64,000 nt of DNA, taken from positions 1 through 64,000 of the forward strand of contig DATKNV010000131.1 in the NCBI GenBank assembly GCA_035541215.1. Direction: 5' to 3'. Shown piece by piece: positions 53,151-61,786 of the stretch (position 1 is the first letter of the stretch; every line of letters starts with the position of its first letter). Both the position numbers and the translations under genes were made by a program. Source of the stretch: DASZHJ01 sp035541215 (GTDB lineage Bacteria > Pseudomonadota > Alphaproteobacteria > ATCC43930 > CGMCC-115725). A model generated the notes under the pieces. That model ran no database searches. It saw only the letters and a program-made list of their open reading frames with translations, and was not told the DNA's origin.

Positions 53151-54054
53151 AGGCCCTTCCGAGTCGCGGCCGAGTCGCGACGAATCTCCCTGCCGCTGCC
53201 TAAAGTTCGAGCGGGCGAGCGCCGCTAAATTCGACAGGCCGCGATTCCACCGGCGGGTGAGCGACTCGCGTGGCGCGGGCCTCGGATATGCGGAGTCTGC
53301 GGGGCTCGGCGGGGCTCGGCACCGACGGCGCCGGGGGCACCGGGAGTCCTTGATCTCGCTCTGAATTTGCCGCAGGCCGCGCGTCTCTATCGGCCCGAGT
53401 CGCGGAGCGCGCGCCCAGAGCGAAACCAGCGCGCGAAATCCCTGCGCCATCGCGGCAAACCTCGTGGTCGCCACGATCTTCCCGTCACAACACCTTGAGA
53501 AAGCCACGTTTCGTGGGAAGATAGATCTTCGATCCCATCGGCGAGCCGCGGCTCTCGTCGAGAAAACCGTCAGGGAGCGGCGGCGCGCACGGGGATCAGG
53601 GCCTTCGGCGGAGCGATCCGCGTGGGCCGATTTGGGGCGATGATGGGTCTTCGCGCGCGGACTCGAGCAACTGGGCAGCACCCGTCCTACCGAGAGAACT
53701 CCCGGGAGATTCCCCGTCGGCGCGAGGCGCCGCTCGCACCGGGCACGTCGAAGCCGCGGCATGGGGTTTGCAGCGAGATCGATGGGCGAAGCCGCGGCGA
53801 TGTCGGCCCTCGTCACGGTGCACCGCGGCGAGCCGGCGAAACCTGCGATCCCGGGCGGGCGCGCGCGGCGATTGGGAAGCGGCCGGAGATGCACGCGCAG
53901 GCGGCGAGATGAAATCGAGTTCATGTTCGCAAAACGAAATCTTCGGTCGCGCCTATCCGTTCTCGCTTAAGGCTTGCTTAGCGATGGACGCATAGAATCT
54001 GGGTTAACGCCGGGTAAACGCCTGGCATGTCGAGGCCAGAATGGCGAGGTTCGG
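53151..54054. other. 904-bp stretch without a convincing gene
   Basis: All open frames here (including a long minus-strand one that also covers livF) give arginine/proline-rich translations without family features or good ribosome sites. Visible structure: a GAGTCGCG duplication near 53169-53185, a tandem 10-mer GGGGCTCGGC at 53301-53320, and an AT-richer 120-bp zone before prkA with a CtrA-like box. It could hold an untranslated RNA, a decayed gene, or a long regulatory leader for prkA. Confidence 0.6.
54004..54018. promoter_or_regulatory. CtrA-like box TTAA-N7-TAAA upstream of prkA
   Basis: TTAA (54004-54007), seven bases, TAAA (54015-54018): one mismatch from TTAA-N7-TTAA, 36 bp before the prkA start. 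At this distance it could overlap the transcription start and repress instead of activate. Confidence 0.4.
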
Positions 54055-56001
54055 ATGATCGCGCACGACGAGCTCTTTAGTCTCTTCTCGCGCCTCTACG
54101 ACAGCGAGAAAGAGACCGAGATGTCCCTCGAGGACTATCTCAAGTCCTGTGCTCGCGAGCCCATGGCCTATGCGAGCGCCGCCGAGCGCATGCTCGCGGC
54201 GATCGGCGAGCCGCAGCTCATCGACACGAGCCAGGATACGCGCCTGGGCCGCATCTTCATGAACCGCACGATGCGGGTCTATCCGGCCTTCCAGGACTTC
54301 TACGGCATGGAGGAGACGATCGAGCGGATCGTCGGCTTCTTCCGCCATGCGGCGCAGGGCCTCGAGGAGAGGAAGCAGGTGCTCTACCTGCTGGGCCCTG
54401 TCGGCGGCGGCAAGTCCTCGCTCGCGGAGCGCCTCAAGCTCCTAATGGAGCGCATGCCGATCTACTTGCTCAAGGCCGGCAAGGAGATGAGCCCGGTCTT
54501 CGAAAGCCCGCTCGGCCTCTTCGATCCCGAGCGCATGGGCGAGGTCCTCGAGCGTCGCTACAAGATCCCGAAGCGCCGCCTCACCGGACTCGCCTCGCCC
54601 TGGGCGCTGAAGCGCCTCGACGAGTTCGGCGGCGATCTCTCGAAATTCTCGGTGGTGAAGCTGCACCCCTCGCGGCTCCGCCAGATCTGCGTCGCCAAGA
54701 CCGAGCCCGGCGACGAGAACAACCAGGACATCTCGAGCCTCGTCGGCAAGGTCGACATAAGGAAGCTCGAGTTCTTCAGCCAGGCCGATCCAGACGCCTA
54801 CGCCTTCTCCGGCGGCCTCAACCGCACGACGCAGGGCATCCTCGAATTCGTGGAGATGTTCAAGGCGCCGATCAAGATGCTCCATCCGTTGCTGACGGCG
54901 ACGCAGGAGAACAACTACATCGGCTCCGAGAACATCGGCGCGATCCCCTTCCAGGGCATCATCCTCGCGCATTCCAACGAGGCGGAGTGGCAGAGCTTCA
55001 AGAACAACCGCAACAACGAGGCCTTCATCGACCGCATCTGCGTGATCAAGGTGCCGTACTGCCTGCGCGTCACCGAGGAGGCCAAGATCTATCAGAAGCT
55101 CCTCGCCGGCAGCGAGCTCGCTAGCGCCTCCTGCGCGCCGGGCACGCTCGAGATGCTCGCGAAGTTCTGCGTGCTCTCGCGCCTGAAGCCGCACGAGAAC
55201 TCGAACCTTCATTCCAAGATGCGCGCCTATGACGGCGAGAGCCTCAAGGACAGCGATCCCCGCGCGCGCACGGTGCAGGAATATCGCGACGCCGCGGGAG
55301 TCGACGAGGGTATGGACGGCCTCTCTACCCGCTTCGCCTTCAAGGCGCTCTCGAACACCTTCAACTTCGACACGCAGGAGGTGGCGGCCGATCCCGTGCA
55401 CCTCATGTACGTGATCGAGCAGGCCGTGCGACGCGAGCAGTTCCCGGAGGACAGCGAGAAGAAGTTACTGAGCTTCATCAAGGCGGAGCTCGCGCCCCGC
55501 TACGCCGAGTTCATCGGCAACGAGATCCAGAAGGCCTATCTCGAATCCTACGGGGATTACGGGCAGAACCTCTTCGACCGCTACGTGGCCTATGCCGACG
55601 CGTGGATCGAGGACCAGGACTACAAGGACCCCGACACCGGCCAGCTCATGGATCGCGAAATCCTGAACCAGGAGCTCTCGAAGATCGAGAAGCCCGCGGG
55701 CATCGCCAATCCCAAGGACTTCCGCAACGAGGTCGTGAAGTTCGCGCTCCGCGCGCGCGCGGCGAATGCAGGGAAGAACCCGTCCTGGACCTCCTACGAG
55801 AAGCTCCGCGAGGTGATCGAGAAGCGGATGTTCTCGCAGGTCGAGGATCTGCTGCCGGTCATCAGCTTCGGGAGCAAGAAGGACTCCGACACCGAGCAGA
55901 AGCACAACGATTTCGTGGAGCGCATGGTCACGCGGGGCTACACGCCGCGCCAGGTGCGCCGCCTCGTGGAATGGTACATGCGGGTCAACAAGGCAGGGTG
56001 A
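54055..56001 (+). CDS. prkA: PrkA family serine protein kinase (YeaG-like)
   Basis: A 648-residue protein with an N-terminal AAA-type PrkA domain and a C-terminal PrkA kinase-like domain. The nucleotide loop is LLGPVGGGKSSLAERL at about residues 104-119; the AAA core also has the FEFVEMFKAP-like ILEFVEMFKAPIKMLHPLL stretch and FIDRICVIKVPY. The C-terminal domain spans about 390-640. In E. coli the homologue yeaG is induced in stationary phase and nitrogen starvation. The start at MIAHDEL matches family N-termini; an upstream ATG adds a non-conserved stretch. Confidence 0.95.
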   Translation: MIAHDELFSLFSRLYDSEKETEMSLEDYLKSCAREPMAYASAAERMLAAIGEPQLIDTSQDTRLGRIFMNRTMRVYPAFQDFYGMEETIERIVGFFRHAAQGLEERKQVLYLLGPVGGGKSSLAERLKLLMERMPIYLLKAGKEMSPVFESPLGLFDPERMGEVLERRYKIPKRRLTGLASPWALKRLDEFGGDLSKFSVVKLHPSRLRQICVAKTEPGDENNQDISSLVGKVDIRKLEFFSQADPDAYAFSGGLNRTTQGILEFVEMFKAPIKMLHPLLTATQENNYIGSENIGAIPFQGIILAHSNEAEWQSFKNNRNNEAFIDRICVIKVPYCLRVTEEAKIYQKLLAGSELASASCAPGTLEMLAKFCVLSRLKPHENSNLHSKMRAYDGESLKDSDPRARTVQEYRDAAGVDEGMDGLSTRFAFKALSNTFNFDTQEVAADPVHLMYVIEQAVRREQFPEDSEKKLLSFIKAELAPRYAEFIGNEIQKAYLESYGDYGQNLFDRYVAYADAWIEDQDYKDPDTGQLMDREILNQELSKIEKPAGIANPKDFRNEVVKFALRARAANAGKNPSWTSYEKLREVIEKRMFSQVEDLLPVISFGSKKDSDTEQKHNDFVERMVTRGYTPRQVRRLVEWYMRVNKAG

Positions 56002-56027
56002 GGTCGGAACCGAGGAGCAGGAGCGCC

Positions 56028-57323
56028 ATGAACATCATCGACCGCCGTCCCAATCCCAAGGGCAAGAGTCTCCCCAACCGGCAGCGTTTCCTCGAGCGTG
56101 CGAAGCACGAGATCAAGGACGCCATGACGGAGGCGCTGAAGCGCCGGAAGGTCGGGCAGAACGCCGACGGCGAGAAGGTGTCGATCCCCACGGACGGGAT
56201 CGCGGAGCCGACCTTCCGCCGCGCGAGCCAGGGCGGGAGCCGCGACTACGTCGTGCCCGGCAACAAGGAGTTCGTGGTCGGCGACCGCATCAAGCGCCCA
56301 CAGGGCGGCGAGGCCGCCGGCAAGGGCGAGGCGAGCCCCGAGGACGGCGGCGAGCGCGACAGCTTCGAGTTCGTGCTGACCAAGGACGAGTTCCTGAACC
56401 TCTTCTTCGACGACCTCGAGCTCCCGGACCTCGTCAAGACCAAGATCAACGACCAGGAGTCGGTCCAGCTCGTGCGCGCGGGCTATTCCGTGGTCGGCTG
56501 CCCCTCCGCGCTCAACGTGCGACGCACCATGCGCAACAGCCTCGCGCGGCGGATCTCGCTGAGCCGCCCCACGCTCAAGGAGATCGCGGCGCTGGAGATG
56601 CAGGTACAGACCGCGCTCGATGCCGACGACGCCGAGGGCGCGGCGCAGAACCGGGCCGTGCTCGACATGGCGCTCCGCAAGAGCCGCCGCGTCCCCTACA
56701 TCGACCCCGTCGACGTCCGCTACAACCGCTTCGAGCGCATCCCGAAGCCCAATACCCAGGCGGTCATGTTCTGCCTGATGGACGTCTCGGGCTCGATGAC
56801 GGAGCAGATGAAGGACCTCGCCAAGCGCTTTTTCATGCTGCTGCACGTGTTCCTGACGCGGCGCTACAAGCACGTGGAGATCGTCTTCATCCGCCACACC
56901 TCGAGCGCGCAGGAGGTGGACGAGGACACCTTCTTCCACAGCCGCGAGACCGGCGGCACCATCGTCTCGACCGCGCTCGACGAGATGATGCGGGTGGTGC
57001 GCGCGCGCTACAACCCCGAGACCTGGAACATCTACGCGGCGCAGGCCTCCGACGGCGACAACTACACCGAGGACAGCGACCGCTGCGCCTCGCTCATGGG
57101 CGAGCAGATCCTGCCGGTGAGCCAGTACTTCGCCTATATCGAGGTCGGCGCCGAGGCGACGCTCCGCCACGGTTATCCCAGCGCGCCCACCGACCTGTGG
57201 CGGACCTACGACGCGCTCACGGCCGCCCACCCGAACTTCGCGATGCGCAAAGTCGCGGACCCCTCACAGATCTTCCCGGTCTTTCACGATCTCTTCGCGA
57301 AGAACCGGGAGCGCGCGGCATGA
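56028..57323 (+). CDS. yeaH: YeaH/YhbH family protein (DUF444)
   Basis: A 431-residue DUF444 protein that pairs with PrkA. It begins IIDRRPNPKGKSLPNRQRFL as in E. coli YeaH, and the second half is von Willebrand A-like with the MIDAS-type LMDVSGSMTEQMK (about residues 249-261) and the ISRETGGTIVSTAL-like HSRETGGTIVSTALDEM. Lacks membrane segments. Lies 26 bp after prkA and overlaps spoVR by ATGA. Confidence 0.95.
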   Translation: MNIIDRRPNPKGKSLPNRQRFLERAKHEIKDAMTEALKRRKVGQNADGEKVSIPTDGIAEPTFRRASQGGSRDYVVPGNKEFVVGDRIKRPQGGEAAGKGEASPEDGGERDSFEFVLTKDEFLNLFFDDLELPDLVKTKINDQESVQLVRAGYSVVGCPSALNVRRTMRNSLARRISLSRPTLKEIAALEMQVQTALDADDAEGAAQNRAVLDMALRKSRRVPYIDPVDVRYNRFERIPKPNTQAVMFCLMDVSGSMTEQMKDLAKRFFMLLHVFLTRRYKHVEIVFIRHTSSAQEVDEDTFFHSRETGGTIVSTALDEMMRVVRARYNPETWNIYAAQASDGDNYTEDSDRCASLMGEQILPVSQYFAYIEVGAEATLRHGYPSAPTDLWRTYDALTAAHPNFAMRKVADPSQIFPVFHDLFAKNRERAA

Positions 57324-58876
57324 GCGATATCCTCGCGCCTCCGGCGGCGGCGCGCCCGCTGTTCGAGGGCGCGGAGTGGGACTTCGACAAGATCCGCCGT
57401 GCGCACGACGCGATCGAGGAGATCGCGCTGAAGGAGCTCGGCCTCGACGTCTACCCCAACCAGATCGAGGTCATCACCTCCGAGCAGATGCTCGACGCCT
57501 ATGCCTCCGTGGGCCTGCCGCTGATGTACCGGCACTGGAGCTTCGGCAAGCGGTTCGCGCGCGAGGAGGCGCTCTACCGCCACGGCCTCCAGGGCCTCGC
57601 TTACGAGATCGTCATCAACTCGAGCCCCTGCATCAGCTACGTCATGGAGGAGAACTCCATGGCGATGCAGATGCTCGTGATCGCGCACGCGGCCTTCGGG
57701 CACAATCACTTCTTCAAGAACAACTACCTCTTCCGCCAGTGGACGGACGCCGAGGGCATCCTCGACTACCTCACCTTCGCGCGCGATTTCGTGGCGCGCG
57801 CAGAGGAGGCGCACGGGACGCGCGAGGTCGAGCGCGTGCTCGACGCCGCGCACGCGCTGATGAGCCACGGCGTCCACCGCTACGCGCGGCGGCCGAAGGC
57901 CAACCTCACGGAGGAGCGCCGCCGCGCCGAGGAGCGCCGGCTCCACGACGAGCGCAACTACGACGACCTCTGGGAGCGCGTGGTGCCGAAGCGCGGCCGG
58001 CCCGAGGGCGAGGAGACTGCCAAGGAGCGCGCCGAGCGCCACCGCAAGCTCGGCATCCCCGAGGAGAACCTGCTCTATTTCCTGGAGAAGCGCGCGCCCC
58101 GCCTCGAGGGCTGGCAGCGCGAGCTTCTGCGCATCACCCGGCACGTCAGCCAATATTTCTATCCGCAGAAGCAGACGCGGCTCATGAACGAGGGCTGCGC
58201 CACCTTCATCCATTACGAGATCATCAACCGCCTGCACGAGCGCGGCCTCATCGGCGACGGCGCTTTCCTCGAGGCGATGCACTCCCACACCAACGTAGTG
58301 CTGCAGCCGGAATTCGACGATCCCCGCTACAACGGCCTCAATCCCTACGCGCTGGGCTTCGCGATGATGCAGGACGTGAAGCGCATCTGCGCCAATCCCA
58401 CGGACGAGGACCGCACCTGGTTCCCGGACATCGCGGGGAACGGCGATCCCTGGGGCACGCTGCGCCACGCCTGGGCCAATTACCGCGACGAGAGCTTCGT
58501 CCTCCAGTATCTGAGCCCGCGCGTCATCCGGTCCTTCCGCCTCTTCAAGGTGGTGGACCAGGCGAGCCAGGATGCGCTCGTGGTCGATGCGATCCACGAC
58601 GAGCGCGGCTATCGCGAGCTCCGCAGCACGCTCGCCCGCCACTACGACCTCGCGCGGCAGGATCCGGACATCCAGATCGTCGACGTCGACCTCGCGGGCG
58701 ACCGGCGGCTGATCCTGCGCCACGCGGTGCACGACGGCGTGCTCCTGGACGAGCGCACCTGCAAGGCCGTGCTCGAGCATCTCTCGACGCTCTGGCACTA
58801 CGGCGTCGCGCTCGAGGAGGCCGACGCCCAGACCGACAAGGTGCTGAAGACTCACGAGGTGGCGGCGCGCCACTGA
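57320..58876 (+). CDS. spoVR: SpoVR family protein (YcgB-like)
   Basis: A 518-residue SpoVR/YcgB protein. Landmarks: PNQIEVITSEQMLDAYASVG, PLMYRHWSFGKRF, SSPCISYVMEENSM, HGVHRYARRPKAN and the C-terminal NPYALGFAMMQDVKRIC. Repeated His and Glu in HNHFFKNN and NEGCATFIHYEI look like a metal-binding site. Third gene of the conserved prkA-yeaH-spoVR stress cluster; precise activity unknown in any bacterium. Confidence 0.95.
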   Translation: MSDILAPPAAARPLFEGAEWDFDKIRRAHDAIEEIALKELGLDVYPNQIEVITSEQMLDAYASVGLPLMYRHWSFGKRFAREEALYRHGLQGLAYEIVINSSPCISYVMEENSMAMQMLVIAHAAFGHNHFFKNNYLFRQWTDAEGILDYLTFARDFVARAEEAHGTREVERVLDAAHALMSHGVHRYARRPKANLTEERRRAEERRLHDERNYDDLWERVVPKRGRPEGEETAKERAERHRKLGIPEENLLYFLEKRAPRLEGWQRELLRITRHVSQYFYPQKQTRLMNEGCATFIHYEIINRLHERGLIGDGAFLEAMHSHTNVVLQPEFDDPRYNGLNPYALGFAMMQDVKRICANPTDEDRTWFPDIAGNGDPWGTLRHAWANYRDESFVLQYLSPRVIRSFRLFKVVDQASQDALVVDAIHDERGYRELRSTLARHYDLARQDPDIQIVDVDLAGDRRLILRHAVHDGVLLDERTCKAVLEHLSTLWHYGVALEEADAQTDKVLKTHEVAARH

Positions 58877-58880
58877 GGAC

Positions 58881-59534
58881 TCAGCTTACGATCGCGAAGC
58901 GCCGGTCGAGCCAGCGCCCCAGCAGCGAGAGCGCATAGCACGCGACGAAGTAGGCGAGCGCCAGGAAGGCCAGCAGCTCCAGCGGCTTCACCTCGCGCGC
59001 GTTGACCTCGAGAACGGCGCCGGTGAGCTCGGTCGCGCCGATCACCGAGGCGACCGAGGTGAATTTGATGAGCCGCACGAACTGATTGAAGAGCGCGGGG
59101 ATCATCCGCCGGAGCGCCTGTGGCAGCACGACAAAGCGCATGACCTGCGGGGACGAGAGGCCGCTCGCAAGCCCCGCCTCGATCTGCCCCACGGGCACCG
59201 AGGCAAGGCCCGAGCGCAGGTCCTCGGCAATGTAGGCGGCGACGAAGACGATGAAGCCGATCACCGCCGAAGGCACCGGCCCAAGCCGCTCGCCGGTTAG
59301 CGCGGGAACGGCGAGATAGACGACCAGGAGAACTACCAGCAGCGGCGTGCCGCGGATGAGCTCGATGTAGAGCATCGCGGCCTGGCGTAGCACCGGAACG
59401 CGTCCCGCGCGGGCGAGCCCCAGCAGGAGCCCCACGATCGTGCCGCCGAGGATCGAGACCGCCGCGCTCTCCAAGGTCAGCACGAAGCCGTCCGCGAGGT
59501 AGGGCAGATTGCGCGCGACGACGAAGAAGTCCAT
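58881..59534 (-). CDS. Polar amino acid ABC transporter permease (2)
   Basis: A 217-residue HisM/GltK-type permease with about five hydrophobic helices. The N-terminal TLESAAVSILGGTIVGLLLG, the YIELIRGTPLLVVLLVVY segment and the EAA loop EAGLASGLSSPQVMRFVVLP are characteristic. I chose MDFFVV because it begins 10 bp after the other permease ends and has GAGG upstream; an ATG 42 bases earlier would overlap it. Last gene of the transporter operon. Confidence 0.92.
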   Translation of the reverse strand: MDFFVVARNLPYLADGFVLTLESAAVSILGGTIVGLLLGLARAGRVPVLRQAAMLYIELIRGTPLLVVLLVVYLAVPALTGERLGPVPSAVIGFIVFVAAYIAEDLRSGLASVPVGQIEAGLASGLSSPQVMRFVVLPQALRRMIPALFNQFVRLIKFTSVASVIGATELTGAVLEVNAREVKPLELLAFLALAYFVACYALSLLGRWLDRRFAIVS

Positions 59535-59544
59535 GCGCGGCGCC

Positions 59545-60213
59545 TCAATACCGCATCGCGGGATCGACGATCCCACCGCGGAACCCGCGCAGCGCCACGT
59601 GCGAGATCACCGTGATAATCATCAGATAGAGCACGGTCACGCCGATATAGGCCTCGAAGGCGCGGAAGGTATCGCCCTCGATCTCGCCCGCGACGAATGT
59701 GAGCTCGCCCACGGATATGACGGAGGCGAGAGAGGAATCCTTGACGAGCTGTGAGAACAGGCCCGCCAGCGACGGCGCCACGATGCGGAGCGCCTGCGGG
59801 TAGATCACGAAGCGGACCGCTTGTGCCGGCGAGAGACCGCAGGCGAGCGCCGCCGCCCGCTGTCCCGCGGGCACGCTCTGGATGCCCGCGCGCACGATCT
59901 CCGCGACATAGGCGCCGGAGTAGAGGGAGAGGCCGAGCACCCCGCACCAAAAGGCTGGAAGGCGCAGCGCCGTCAAACCGAAATACCAGAAGTACATGTG
60001 CACGAGGAGCGGCACGTTGCGCGCGAGCTCCACATAGCCAGCCGCAGCGAGGCGCGGCAGTCGGCGCTCCCCTGCCTGCGCCGCGCCCGCGACGAGGCCC
60101 ACCGCCATCGCCCCGGCGAGGCCCAGGAGCGAGAGCGCGAGGGTGAGTCCGAGCCCGCTCAGCAGCGCCTCGCGGTAGCGCCAGAGCACGCCCCAGTCGA
60201 AGACGTAGCTCAA
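59545..60213 (-). CDS. Polar amino acid ABC transporter permease (1)
   Basis: A 222-residue permease, pseudo-symmetric partner of the next one. Features: GLGLTLALSLLGLAGAMAVG, the YVELARNVPLLVHMYFWYFG segment and EAA loop AALACGLSPAQAVRFVIYP. Together with the other permease it forms the membrane channel for the amino acid captured by the binding protein upstream. Confidence 0.92.
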   Translation of the reverse strand: MSYVFDWGVLWRYREALLSGLGLTLALSLLGLAGAMAVGLVAGAAQAGERRLPRLAAAGYVELARNVPLLVHMYFWYFGLTALRLPAFWCGVLGLSLYSGAYVAEIVRAGIQSVPAGQRAAALACGLSPAQAVRFVIYPQALRIVAPSLAGLFSQLVKDSSLASVISVGELTFVAGEIEGDTFRAFEAYIGVTVLYLMIITVISHVALRGFRGGIVDPAMRY

Positions 60214-60220
60214 AGAGCGT

Positions 60221-61024
60221 CTACCCCTTTGGCCACATCTCGATCGGCACGTCCGGATCGACCTGGAACCAGGTGCGGTAGAGCTCGCGATAACGGCCGC
60301 TCGCCCAGAGGTCCTGCAGCACGCCGTTCACGAAGTCGCGGAGCTGCCAGTCGCCGTGGCGGAAGCCGATGCCGAAGGGCTCGAGGCTGAACTTGTCGCC
60401 GACGACGTGGAAGCCCGGCGTCTCCCGGATGAAGCCGCGGAGGATGTCGTAGCTGCCGGTGAGGGCATCGGCGCGGCCTTGGCGCAGCGCGAGCCAGGCG
60501 CTGGTATAATCGCGGAAGGGCTGCACCGTCGCATTGGGCGCGAGCTTCGCGAGATTCTTCTCGAGGGTCGTCCCCTGCTGCACCGCCACGGTCTTGCCCG
60601 CGAGATCGCCGAGAGCCTTGATCGGGCTGTTCTCGGCGACCAGGAGCGCTTGCGCCCCGGTGTAATAGGTGATGCTGAAGTCGATGGCGCCCTCGCGCTC
60701 GCGGGTGTGCGTCATCGAGGCTGCGGAGAGGTCGACGTTGCCGCTCACGAGCAGCGGGATGCGCGTGGGCGAGGTCACCTTGACGAACTCGACCTCGACG
60801 CCGAGCGCCTTCGCTATCTCCCGCACGAGATCGACGTCGAAGCCCACGAGCTGATTCTTGTCGTCGACAAAGCCGAAAGGCGGCGTGTCGTACTTGACGC
60901 CGGCGATCAGCTTGTGTCGCGCCTTGATCGCATCGAGCGTGCCGTCGGCCCGTGCGGTGCCCCCAGCGAGCCCGGGCACAGCCACGATCAGCACTGCAAC
61001 GAGCGCCTTCCATCCCTTTTTCAT
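60221..61024 (-). CDS. Polar amino acid ABC transporter substrate-binding protein
   Basis: A 267-residue type 2 periplasmic binding protein (family 3). Signal peptide ending GTARA around residue 26; then LIAGVKYDTPPFGFVDDKN, GFDVDLVREIAKALGVEVEF and the ligand loop IDFSITYYTGAQALLVAENS. The first ligand-contact aromatic and arginine positions fit a glutamate/glutamine or related acidic substrate, but specificity is not certain. Lies 21 bp after the ATPase gene. Confidence 0.92.
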   Translation of the reverse strand: MKKGWKALVAVLIVAVPGLAGGTARADGTLDAIKARHKLIAGVKYDTPPFGFVDDKNQLVGFDVDLVREIAKALGVEVEFVKVTSPTRIPLLVSGNVDLSAASMTHTREREGAIDFSITYYTGAQALLVAENSPIKALGDLAGKTVAVQQGTTLEKNLAKLAPNATVQPFRDYTSAWLALRQGRADALTGSYDILRGFIRETPGFHVVGDKFSLEPFGIGFRHGDWQLRDFVNGVLQDLWASGRYRELYRTWFQVDPDVPIEMWPKG

Positions 61025-61045
61025 CCCTCGCCTCCCCTGACGCGG

Positions 61046-61786
61046 CTAATGCTTGATCAGCGTCATGAACTCGCGCGTGCGCGGCTCGCGCGGCGCATCC
61101 ATCACTTGCTCGGGCGGCCCCGCCTCGACGATCGCGCCGTGATCCATGAACACCACGCGGTCGGCGATGCGCTTGGCGAAATTCATCTCGTGCGTGACGA
61201 TCGCCATGGTGATCCCCTCCTCCGCGAGCTCGCCGATGACGTCGAGGACCTCGCGGATCATCTCGGGATCGAGTGCGGAGGTGGGCTCGTCGAAGAGCAG
61301 GAGCCGCGGCTCCATCGCGAGCGCGCGCGCGATCGCAACGCGCTGCTGCTGGCCGCCGGAGAGCTGTGCGGGATATGCCTCCGCCTTGTCGGAGAGATGG
61401 ACGCGCTCCAGGAGCCGACGCCCCAGCGCCTCCGCCTCGGCGCGAGGCAGGCCCCTGGCCTTCCGCGGCGCCAGGGTGACGTTCCCGAGCGCGGTCAGAT
61501 GGGGATAGAGGTTGAAGCTCTGGAAGACCATGCCGATCTCGCCGCGGAGCCGCGTGAGGGCGCGGCTGTCGAGCTCCGCGACCTCCCGGCCGAGCACCCT
61601 GAGCGTTCCGCCGCCGATGGGCTCGAGCCCGTTGATGCAGCGGATGAGCGTGCTCTTGCCGGAGCCGCTGGGGCCGATGATCGCCACGCACTCGCCCTCC
61701 TCGATCGCGAGCGAGACCTGCCGCAGCACCTCGAGCGGTCCGAACCGCTTCTCCACCCGATCGAATACGACGGCCGCCTCAGCCAC
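61046..61786 (-). CDS. Polar amino acid ABC transporter ATPase
   Basis: A 246-residue GlnQ/HisP-type ATPase. Walker A GPSGSGKST, Q-loop MVFQSFNLYPHLTAL, signature LSGGQQQRVAIARAL, Walker B LLLFDEPTSALDPE and H-loop AIVTHEMNFAKRI. The GTG start chosen (VAEAAVVFDRVEKRFG) overlaps the aminotransferase stop by 8 bp, giving the standard length; a longer reading starts 48 bases upstream. This tight overlap links the transporter and the aminotransferase. Confidence 0.93.
   Translation of the reverse strand: MAEAAVVFDRVEKRFGPLEVLRQVSLAIEEGECVAIIGPSGSGKSTLIRCINGLEPIGGGTLRVLGREVAELDSRALTRLRGEIGMVFQSFNLYPHLTALGNVTLAPRKARGLPRAEAEALGRRLLERVHLSDKAEAYPAQLSGGQQQRVAIARALAMEPRLLLFDEPTSALDPEMIREVLDVIGELAEEGITMAIVTHEMNFAKRIADRVVFMDHGAIVEAGPPEQVMDAPREPRTREFMTLIKH

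Noticed and set aside
52884..53924. 346-codon minus-strand open frame spanning livF and the region beyond
   Set aside because: Arg/Pro/Ala-rich translation with no domain signature, overlapping the intact livF.
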